DNA of 64,000 bases, from positions 248,001 through 312,000 of the forward strand of contig NZ_CP116339.1 of assembly GCF_028198165.1 (NCBI RefSeq), given 5' to 3'. Of this stretch, positions 43,978-50,639 are shown one piece after another (the first letter of the stretch is position 1; each line of letters opens with the position of its first letter). Both the position numbers and the translations under genes were made by a program. The notes below the pieces were generated by a model. The model saw nothing but the letters and a program-made list of their open reading frames with translations, was not told the DNA's origin and did not search any database. This DNA comes from Pseudoxanthomonas sp. JBR18. Lineage in GTDB: Bacteria; Pseudomonadota; Gammaproteobacteria; Xanthomonadales; Xanthomonadaceae.

Positions 43978-44396
43978 CTGCGCCGCTGCCGCTATGCGGT
44001 GACGTCCTTGGACATAGTCGGACCGCGCCTGCCGTTACGCCCACGCCTTGACGGCGGGCCGGCATGGGGACCGATTGAAGTCCTTCAGGCCGCCTTGGCC
44101 GCATAGTCCCGCAAGGATCCGCTGGCCTCGCCCACTGTGTTTCCCGGGCGCGTGTCGAATCGGCCGCCACCGTCCTGGTGTTCTGCGTAACTCAGCTGCC
44201 GACGGCGGCCGAATTGCTGGGCCGGGACACGTTGCCGCCGCTCCTCGAACATCAAATCGAAATCACCGCGCAGGCATGCCCGGCGCAATGCGACGCATTG
44301 GGGCAGGTCGTGCCAGGTCGCCCAGCTGACGGCCCACCGGCGTCCCTGCCGCCGGCGCGGTGCAAGCTCCTCGCGATCCGGGAGCCGCGCGTTGCC
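43978..44396. other. Gene-poor 419-base gap
   Basis: No terminator, repeat or RNA gene is apparent. The only candidate is a small minus-strand frame ending at 44085 (listed separately), which is open back to the stop codon of hom. Confidence 0.5.
44085..44252 (-). CDS. Possible small protein downstream of hom
   Basis: A doubtful frame of 55 codons from ATG 44252. The predicted product is polar and Arg/Gln-rich (FEERRQRVPAQQFGRRRQ) and ends GSLRDYAAKAA. The frame is open further upstream through TTG 44288 as far as the stop of hom (44397-44399), which is in the same frame. No start lies in that extension and there is no good Shine-Dalgarno. It could be a real small gene at the end of the met operon or a remnant of a longer hom C-terminus. 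No known domain is seen. Confidence 0.3.
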   Translation of the reverse strand: MFEERRQRVPAQQFGRRRQLSYAEHQDGGGRFDTRPGNTVGEASGSLRDYAAKAA

Positions 44397-45482
44397 TCAG
44401 GCTGCGCGAGCGCGCGCGAGCGGCAGCAGCGCCAGCACGTCGTCCAGCAGCGCCGCGGCGGTGACCTCGGCGCCGGCGCCCGGGCCCTGGATCAGCAGCG
44501 GCTGCTGCGCGTAGCGATCGCTGTGGATCGCCACGCGGTTGTCGCTGCCCGCCCCGCCACACAGGGCGTGGCCCGCCGGCAAGGCCTGCAGCGACACGCT
44601 CGCGCCGCGCGCATCGAAGCGCCCGACGAAGCGCAGCTGCGCGCCGCGTGCCTGGGCCTTGACCAGATGCGAATGCAGCGGCGCATCCAACGTGTCCAGC
44701 AGCGCCTCGACCTGTGCGCCGGAGGCGTTGGCCAGGACCGGGGGGAGCAGCGATTCGACCCGCACCTCGCCGGCCTGCAGCGGCAGGCCCGCCGCGCGCG
44801 CCAGGATCAACAGCTTGCGACGCACGTCCTCGCCGGACAGGTCGATGCGCGGATCCGGCTCGGTGAAGCCAGCCTCGCGCGCCTGACGCACGCAGGCCGA
44901 GAACGGCACGCTGCCGTCGAAGGTGTGGAACAGAAAGGCCAGCGAGCCCGACAGCACGCCTTCGACCGAGGTGATCGCATCGCCGCCGTCGACCAGCGCA
45001 CGCAGGCTGCGCAGTAGCGGCAGCCCGGCGCCGACGGTGGCGCTGTCGCCGTAGACCGCCGCGCCCGCGCGCGCGGCCTCGGTGATCGCCTGTGCGCGGG
45101 TGAGGTCCGCACCCCGGCCCAGCTTGTTGGCCGTCACCACGTGCACGCCACGGCCCAGCCATTCGGCGTGGCGCAGGGCGATGGCGTCGCTGGCGGTGGC
45201 GTCGATGACGATGTCGCCGGCGTCCAGCGCATCGGCTTCGGCCCACGGCGGCACGATGCGCGTATTGGCCGGCGCGGTACGCAACTGCGTCAGCCCGGCG
45301 TGCAGATCCGCCTCGCCGTCGATGACGGCGCGTGAGTTGGCGATCCACGCGAACGCCGGCAACGGCGTGCCGCGCGCCAGCAGGCGCTGATAGCGGGCCA
45401 CCAGTGCGCCACCGACGACGCCGGTGCCCAGCAGGGCCAGGCGTGGCGCACGGTGGGTTCCGAGCCGGACGACCGCGCTCAT
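44397..45482 (-). CDS. hom: Homoserine dehydrogenase
   Basis: A 361-residue oxidoreductase reducing aspartate semialdehyde to homoserine. The NAD(P) loop is LALLGTGVVGGALV (residues 15-28), VVTANKLGRGADL carries the catalytic-region lysine, and EGVLSGSLAFLF is the substrate loop. It has neither an aspartokinase domain nor a C-terminal ACT domain, so feedback by threonine is not expected in cis. The start overlaps the metB stop (ATGA). As the third gene of metX-metB-hom it supplies homoserine to methionine synthesis, under the same riboswitch. It resembles the dehydrogenase half of ThrA/MetL in length. Confidence 0.93.
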   Translation of the reverse strand: MSAVVRLGTHRAPRLALLGTGVVGGALVARYQRLLARGTPLPAFAWIANSRAVIDGEADLHAGLTQLRTAPANTRIVPPWAEADALDAGDIVIDATASDAIALRHAEWLGRGVHVVTANKLGRGADLTRAQAITEAARAGAAVYGDSATVGAGLPLLRSLRALVDGGDAITSVEGVLSGSLAFLFHTFDGSVPFSACVRQAREAGFTEPDPRIDLSGEDVRRKLLILARAAGLPLQAGEVRVESLLPPVLANASGAQVEALLDTLDAPLHSHLVKAQARGAQLRFVGRFDARGASVSLQALPAGHALCGGAGSDNRVAIHSDRYAQQPLLIQGPGAGAEVTAAALLDDVLALLPLARARAA

Positions 45483-46699
45483 GCGTCGGCCAGTTTCCGT
45501 GCGCCCTGGGCGGCGGCCACGGCCTGTGCGCGGGCCAGTCCGGCCTGCAGGTCGGCCACCAGGTCCTCGGACAGTTCGATCCCCACCGACAGCCGCAGCA
45601 GGCCGTCGGAGATGCCAGCCTTGGCGCGCGCCTCCGGGGTCATCGCCGCGTGGGTCATCGTGGCAGGATGCGCGACCAGGCTCTCCACGCCGCCCAGCGA
45701 CTCGGCCAGGGTGAAGTAGCGCAGGCCGTCGACGAAGGCGCGTACGGCGGCCTCACCGCCGTCCAGCTCGAAGGAGATCATCGCGCCGAAGCCCTTCTGC
45801 TGGCGCGCGGCGACCGCATGGCCCGGGTGCGAGGCCAGCCCCGGGTAGTAGACCTGGGTGACCGCGGCATGGCCGTCGAGCGCCTCGACAATGGCCTGGG
45901 CGTTTTCCTGGTGCACGCGCAGGCGCGCGTCCAGGGTGCGCAAACCGCGCAAGGTCAGGAAAGCGTCGAACGGCGAGCCGGTCAGGCCCAGCGCGTTGGC
46001 CCACCACACCAGCTGCTGGTGCAGCTCGGCATCGCGCGCGATCACCGCACCGCCGACCACGTCGCTGTGTCCGTTGACGTACTTGGTGGTCGAATGCAGG
46101 ACCAGGTCGGCACCGAACTCGATCGGCCGCTGCAGCGCCGGCGACAGGAAGGTGTTGTCCACGACCACCTTGGCGCCGGCCTTGTGCGCCGCCTCAATCA
46201 CAAAGCGCAGGTCGGTGATGCGCAGCAGCGGGTTGGACGGGGTCTCAATCAGCACCAGCCGGGGCGACTGCGCCAGCGCCTCGCCCAGCGAGACCGGGTT
46301 GGTCAGGTCGGCGGTGATCAGTTCGAAGTGGCCCTTGGTCGCCAGCGCGTTAAACAGGCGCCAGCTGCCGCCGTACGCATCGTGCGGCACCACCAGCTTG
46401 TCGCCCGGCTGCAGCAACGCGTTGAGCACCAGGTTGATCGCGCCCATGCCGGTGGCGGTGATCACCCCGCCCGCGCCGCCTTCCAGTTCGGCCAGCGCCT
46501 CGCCCAGCAGGTCGCGCGTGGGGTTGCCGCTGCGGGTGTAATCGTACTGGCGCTTGTTGCCGAAGCCGTCGAAGGAGAAATTGGACGACAGCACGATCGG
46601 CGGGGTCACCGCCCCGTAGGCGGTGTCGCGGTCGATCCCCGCGCGCACGGCGGCGGTGGCGGCGCTGCAGGGAATGGCGTTGTCGGCGGAATGGCTCAT
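45479..46699 (-). CDS. metB: Cystathionine gamma-synthase / O-succinylhomoserine lyase
   Basis: A 406-residue PLP enzyme of the Cys/Met metabolism family. The PLP lysine lies in HSTTKYVNGHSDVVGG. RQYDYTRSGNPTRD, ATGMGAINLVL and VVDNTFLSPALQRP are typical, and SLGGVESLVAHPATMTHA near the end fits MetB/MetZ. It joins O-acylhomoserine with cysteine to form cystathionine, or with sulfide to form homocysteine; the sequence does not separate these. It overlaps metX and hom by four bases on each side, the middle gene of a coupled operon. Confidence 0.93.
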   Translation of the reverse strand: MSHSADNAIPCSAATAAVRAGIDRDTAYGAVTPPIVLSSNFSFDGFGNKRQYDYTRSGNPTRDLLGEALAELEGGAGGVITATGMGAINLVLNALLQPGDKLVVPHDAYGGSWRLFNALATKGHFELITADLTNPVSLGEALAQSPRLVLIETPSNPLLRITDLRFVIEAAHKAGAKVVVDNTFLSPALQRPIEFGADLVLHSTTKYVNGHSDVVGGAVIARDAELHQQLVWWANALGLTGSPFDAFLTLRGLRTLDARLRVHQENAQAIVEALDGHAAVTQVYYPGLASHPGHAVAARQQKGFGAMISFELDGGEAAVRAFVDGLRYFTLAESLGGVESLVAHPATMTHAAMTPEARAKAGISDGLLRLSVGIELSEDLVADLQAGLARAQAVAAAQGARKLADA

Positions 46700-47733
46700 G
46701 GGGTGTCTCCGGTGGGGCGCAGGGCGGTGGCGAGGATCGCGTCGATGCGGTCGGTTTCTTTCAGGAAGGCGTCGTGGCCATAGGGCGAGCGCAGCACGCG
46801 CAGGTGGCCGTTGGGCCCCAGGCCCTCGACCAGGGTGACCAGGTCGGCCAGCGGCACCAGGCGGTCGCCTTCGACGGCGACCACGGTGGTGGGCACGGCG
46901 ATGGTGGCCGGGTCGATGCGGTGCAGGTCGATGGATTCGGACAGGCGCAGGAAGGCGTTGACCGGGGTGCGCGCGACGTATTGCGCGCCGGCGGCATCCA
47001 GGTAGTCCTCGGCGGCCACGCGCACGCGGCCGTTGATGACCTCCGGCGCGGCGTCGAAGCGCTCGCCGAATTCTTCCGGGGTGCGGTAGCTGAGCATGGC
47101 GAACTGGCGCGCCAGCGACAGGCCCTGCTGGTCGGCGCACTGCATCTGGCCCAGCGCCACGGCATGGCGCTGCAGCGCGCGCCAGGCCGAGGCGAACGGA
47201 TGCGGCCGGTGGGCACCGCTGACGGCCACCAGGCGCTCGACCCGCCGCGGATGCCGCGCAGCCAGGTGCTGGCCGACCAGCGCGCCGTAGGAATAGCCGA
47301 CGAAGGCGCGCAGCGCCGGAATCTCCAGCGCGTCGAGCAGGGTGGCGATGGCGTCGGCCTGGTCGGCCGGGTCGATCGGCGCATCGAGCTGGCCGTCGGC
47401 ACCGAGGAAATCGAAGGACAGGATGCGCACGCGCGCCGGATCCAGCGTGCGCCCGGCACGGACCAGGTCGTTGGCCCAGCCGTTTTCGGGGAACTGCGCG
47501 CTGGCCGCGACATGGCGGTGCGCGGAGATACCACCGGCCACGAACACCACCGGCGCCTCGGCCGGGCCTTGCAGTTCGTAGCGCAGGGTCAGCGTACGCG
47601 CGCCGGCATGGCGCATGGCCAGGGCCACCGACAGCTCGCCGCGGATCGCGGGCGCAGCGGCGGCCGACGTACAGCACGCGTCGACTTCGGTGGTTTCGTT
47701 GGAATGGGCGGCGACTGTGTTCACGAGGCTCAT
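46696..47733 (-). CDS. metX: Homoserine O-acyltransferase (MetX family)
   Basis: A 345-residue alpha/beta-hydrolase-fold transferase that activates homoserine for methionine synthesis. The nucleophile is in VGYSYGALVGQHLAARHPRRV, the strand PVVFVAGGISAHRHVA comes earlier, and the catalytic Asp and His lie in VEGDRLVPLADL and SPYGHDAFLKE. Many xanthomonad enzymes of this branch are thought to use succinyl-CoA; I cannot tell acetyl from succinyl here. The start is uncertain: ATG 47733 or ATG 47757, neither with a strong Shine-Dalgarno. A hairpin abuts 47757. First gene of metX-metB-hom, behind a SAM-I riboswitch. Confidence 0.9.
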   Translation of the reverse strand: MSLVNTVAAHSNETTEVDACCTSAAAAPAIRGELSVALAMRHAGARTLTLRYELQGPAEAPVVFVAGGISAHRHVAASAQFPENGWANDLVRAGRTLDPARVRILSFDFLGADGQLDAPIDPADQADAIATLLDALEIPALRAFVGYSYGALVGQHLAARHPRRVERLVAVSGAHRPHPFASAWRALQRHAVALGQMQCADQQGLSLARQFAMLSYRTPEEFGERFDAAPEVINGRVRVAAEDYLDAAGAQYVARTPVNAFLRLSESIDLHRIDPATIAVPTTVVAVEGDRLVPLADLVTLVEGLGPNGHLRVLRSPYGHDAFLKETDRIDAILATALRPTGDTP

Positions 47734-47828
47734 GGCGGATCCGGGAGGAACGGCCATCGAGCTTTCGCGGGGAAGCTCGCGTTCGTCGTGCAAGGGACGG
47801 AAGACACCACCGCCGCTGCACCGTACGA

Positions 47829-47949
47829 ACCATCTTTCGGTCTAAACGCAAAGGCGTCGCCGCAGGATTTGGCACCACCACGACACGCTGTTCTGCGCCG
47901 CTGGCTGCCCCGGCTTCAAAGGGCCTGTCCCTCTGCCGGTCTCGATGGT
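47829..47949 (-). ncRNA. SAM-I (S-box) riboswitch upstream of metX
   Basis: Read on the minus strand, the conserved core is present: GAGGGACAGGCCC, then TTTGAAGCCGGGGCAGCC, then GGTGCCAAATCCTGC. These correspond to the S-box elements GAGGGACTGGCCC, ATGAAGCCCGGCAACC and GGTGCTAATTCCTGC. The closing P1 stem is ACCATC (47949-47944) with GATGGT (47834-47829), joined to GAAAG just before the 3' arm, as in the consensus. SAM binding should switch off metX-metB-hom. No T-tract follows; a GAGCTT/AAGCTC hairpin next to the ATG at 47757 suggests translational control. Confidence 0.88.
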
Positions 47950-47955
47950 GGACGC

Positions 47956-47984
47956 AGGTTGCCAGCGCAGAATCCGGTTGTCAA
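47956..47984 (-). promoter_or_regulatory. Promoter of the metX operon
   Basis: On the minus strand a perfect TTGACA (47984-47979) is followed after 17 bases by CAACCT (47961-47956), a weak -10. The start point expected from this would be near 47949, exactly the 5' end of the riboswitch. Confidence 0.45.
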
Positions 47985-48068
47985 TCGCTTTATCAAGATG
48001 GAGCGATGGTTGCGCCTGCAACCGGACCGTCGGCGAACGGATGACGCATCCGGGCTCGGCACCGCATC

Positions 48069-49187
48069 ATGGCGGGCATGAGCTCCTTTTCCCTGATCCG
48101 CGCCGCCTGCGTGGCACTCCTGCTTGGCGGCTGCGCCAGCCTCTCCCCGCCCCCTGCCCCGCCGTCCGCAGCGGCCGCCACGCCCCAGGCGCGAGCGCCG
48201 CATCCCGATGCGGTGGTCAAGGAAGCCTGGATCTCATCCGCTCACCCGGAGGACGAACTGGACTCCCTGGCGGTGTGGCCCACCGAGCAGGGCGGCGCCT
48301 GGGTGATCGCCACGGCCAAGTCCGGCAACCAACTGCTGGTCTTCGACGCCGATACCGGACAGCGCCTGCGCACCGTGGGCGGCCCGGGGGACGGTCCCGG
48401 CCAGTTCAGGCGGCCCAATGGCATCGCGGTCTGGGGCGACACGCTGTTCGTGGTCGAGCGCGATAACCATCGCGTGCAGGCTTTGTCCCTGCCCGACTTC
48501 ACCCCGTTGGGATTCATCGGGGCCGAGACGCTCAAGGTGCCCTATGGCATCTGGGTGCAGGAGACCGCGCCGGATACGCTCGAGTTGCTGGTCACCGACA
48601 GCTTCATGGCCGACTTCCGGGCCGGCCTGCTGCCGCCGCGTGCGCTGATGGACCAGCGCGTGCGGCGCTACACGGTGAGCCTGCCACCCGAGGGCGGATT
48701 GAGTGCGGTGGAGACGGGCAGCTTCGGCGATACCGGGGATGCCGGCATGCTGCACATGGTCGAGTCCATTGCCGGCGACCCGGCCCACGAGCGCCTGCTG
48801 ATCGCCGAGGAGGACCGCCGCGTCGGTTCGACCCTGCGCGAATACACGATGGACGGGCGCTACGCCGGGCGCAGCCTGCCGGTGTTCGACGCCGACGCCG
48901 AGGGGGTGGCGCTGTGGGACTGCGATGTGGACAGCGGCTGGTGGGTGGCGACCGACCAGACCCGTCCGACCCTGTTCCGGGTGTACGACCGCGCCAGCCT
49001 GGCGCCCGTGGGCACCTTCTCCGGTCAGGTCGTGGCCGACACCGACGGCGTGGCCCTGTATGTGGCCGGCACGCCGCGCTTTCCCGATGGGGCGCTGTTC
49101 GTCCAGCACGACAACCGCGCGCTGGCCGCCTTCGACCTGCGCGACATCGCCGCGGCCCTGCACCTGCATGGCGCCTGCCTGCCGTGA
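48069..49187 (+). CDS. Beta-propeller lipoprotein (phytase-like)
   Basis: A 372-residue protein with a lipoprotein signal (ALLLGGCAS, lipid Cys near residue 22) and a proline-rich linker to about residue 40. A six-bladed propeller follows, with repeated blade ends such as LLVFDADTGQRLRTVGGPGDGPGQF and NGIAVWGDTLFVVERDNHRVQAL. It resembles beta-propeller phytases and NHL-type propellers; phytase catalysis is possible but the calcium ligands are not obvious to me. ATG 48069 or 48078 may start it. Its stop (TGA) overlaps a GTG of the following peptidase frame. Likely periplasmic, anchored to a membrane. Confidence 0.78.
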   Translation: MAGMSSFSLIRAACVALLLGGCASLSPPPAPPSAAAATPQARAPHPDAVVKEAWISSAHPEDELDSLAVWPTEQGGAWVIATAKSGNQLLVFDADTGQRLRTVGGPGDGPGQFRRPNGIAVWGDTLFVVERDNHRVQALSLPDFTPLGFIGAETLKVPYGIWVQETAPDTLELLVTDSFMADFRAGLLPPRALMDQRVRRYTVSLPPEGGLSAVETGSFGDTGDAGMLHMVESIAGDPAHERLLIAEEDRRVGSTLREYTMDGRYAGRSLPVFDADAEGVALWDCDVDSGWWVATDQTRPTLFRVYDRASLAPVGTFSGQVVADTDGVALYVAGTPRFPDGALFVQHDNRALAAFDLRDIAAALHLHGACLP

Positions 49188-49195
49188 GGAAAGGG

Positions 49196-50035
49196 ATGGC
49201 GGGGGCGTGGGTCGTACTCGCCCTGGCCCTGCTGTCGCTCCCGACGCGCGCGCTTGCGCAAACCCTGCCCGCCCAGGCCTCCACGCCCGCCACCTCCGCC
49301 CAGGCCGCGGCCCTGGTCCGGTTGCGCCTGGTCAAGACGCCAACCCGCTACCAAGCCTGGGTGGATAACACGCTGCCCGGCCCGGTGCAGGTGGAACTCT
49401 CGCTGCCGCGTGGGCGCGGGATCATCGCCTCGCCGGCGCTGCCGACACGCGTCCTGCTGCCCGCCCGTGGCAGCCGGCTGGTCGCCAGCCTGATCCTCAC
49501 CGCCCCTGCGGACGCCGCCGACTTCGGGCTGGCGCTGGATGCGGTGCCTGGCGACCCGCATGTCCAACCGCTGGACGTGCGCTATCGGCTGCCCTTCGAC
49601 GCACCGGCTCGGGTCGACCAGGGGCCCGGCGGCCACTTCAGTCATGACGATGCGCAGAACTTCGATGCCATCGACTTCGCCCTGCCCGAGGGCACGCCGA
49701 TCCTGGCGGCGCGCGAGGGCATCGTGCTCCAGGTCGAAGGCGATCATCGGCAGGTCGGCCTGGGACGCGAGGCCGGCGCGGGCAAGAGCAACTTCGTCCG
49801 CGTCCTGCATGCCGACGGGACCATGGCGCTCTACGCACATCTCAAGCCCCAAGGCGTGCTGGTCCGGGTGGGACAGTCGGTCACGGCCGGCCAGCGCATC
49901 GGGCTATCGGGCAATACCGGCTTTTCCAGCGGGCCGCACCTGCACTTCGTCGTCCAGGTCAACGCCGGCATGCGACTGGTCTCGATCCCGATCACCCTGG
50001 CCGGTCCGCTGGGCGAACTGCGCTTCGCGCACTGA
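49196..50035 (+). CDS. Exported M23-family (LytM) peptidase
   Basis: A 279-residue peptidase with a signal peptide (residues 1-21, ends TRALAQ), a beta-rich N-terminal domain and a C-terminal LytM domain. The zinc ligands are the His and Asp in GHFSHDDAQNFDAIDFALPEGTP and the last His in GPHLHFVVQ, all present, so the enzyme should be active rather than a degenerate EnvC-like activator. It would cut peptidoglycan cross-bridges. ATG 49196 has AGGA at good spacing; a GTG at 49184 overlapping the upstream stop is an alternative. It sits nine bases after the propeller lipoprotein, so they are probably co-expressed. Confidence 0.88.
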   Translation: MAGAWVVLALALLSLPTRALAQTLPAQASTPATSAQAAALVRLRLVKTPTRYQAWVDNTLPGPVQVELSLPRGRGIIASPALPTRVLLPARGSRLVASLILTAPADAADFGLALDAVPGDPHVQPLDVRYRLPFDAPARVDQGPGGHFSHDDAQNFDAIDFALPEGTPILAAREGIVLQVEGDHRQVGLGREAGAGKSNFVRVLHADGTMALYAHLKPQGVLVRVGQSVTAGQRIGLSGNTGFSSGPHLHFVVQVNAGMRLVSIPITLAGPLGELRFAH

Positions 50036-50082
50036 TTCGCGGTCCTGTCCCTCCAGGCGGCCCGAGCGCCGTTTAAGGAGCG

Positions 50083-50120
50083 TTGACGCCCTCATTAGTA
50101 CATAAGTGTATTATTAGCAC
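50083..50120 (+). promoter_or_regulatory. Promoter and MarR operator
   Basis: A palindrome TAGTACA-TAAG-TGTATTA (50096-50113, 6 of 7 arm positions) lies just before the marR GTG. A TTGACG (50083-50088) and a TATTAT (50109-50114) flank it with a long 20-base spacer. The -10 would place the start point at or next to the GTG at 50121, and no Shine-Dalgarno is present. MarR bound here would block its own promoter. Confidence 0.6.
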
Positions 50121-50639
50121 GTGAATCAATTCGACCTCCAGCACAGCCGTTTCGCCTCCACGGCCGAGCGCCTCGAAGCGACCGATCGGCGCCATCCCGG
50201 GTTTCCCAAGGAAGCCGCCGCTGTCGTGCGCATGATCAAGCTCATCCACAAGCTCACCGTCGATCACGGCAACGACACGCTGCGCGCGCACGGGCTGAGC
50301 TACCCGGAATACAACGTGCTGATGATGATCGACAGCAGTCCGGATGGTGCCCTGAGCCCTTCCCTGATCGGCGAGGCGGCCGGGGAGAAGTCGGCCAATG
50401 TCACCCGCCTGACCCAGCAACTGGTCGACAAGGGCCTGATCCAGCGCCAACCCAGTCCGCAAGATCGACGCAGCACCTTGCTATGCCTGACACAGGCCGG
50501 TCACGCATCGATCGCCGCGTTCCTGCCGGACATCTGGGCCGTGCTGAAGGGCTATGTGCGCGACCTGGACCGCACCGAGCAGGCCGTCCTGCGGCACCTG
50601 CTGACCAAACTGCTGCACGGCGTGGAACAGACCTTGTGA
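50121..50639 (+). CDS. MarR-family transcriptional regulator
   Basis: A 172-residue winged-helix repressor. The DNA-binding part is LSYPEYNVLMMIDSSPDGALSPSLIGEAAGEKSANVTRLTQQLVDKGLIQRQPSPQDRRSTLLCLT, with the wing arginines in DRRS. Dimer helices lie at both ends. It begins at GTG and overlaps the following membrane gene by four bases (GTGA), so it controls the efflux operon it heads. Such regulators release DNA on binding phenolic acids. Upstream lies a good MarR palindrome. Confidence 0.92.
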   Translation: MNQFDLQHSRFASTAERLEATDRRHPGFPKEAAAVVRMIKLIHKLTVDHGNDTLRAHGLSYPEYNVLMMIDSSPDGALSPSLIGEAAGEKSANVTRLTQQLVDKGLIQRQPSPQDRRSTLLCLTQAGHASIAAFLPDIWAVLKGYVRDLDRTEQAVLRHLLTKLLHGVEQTL

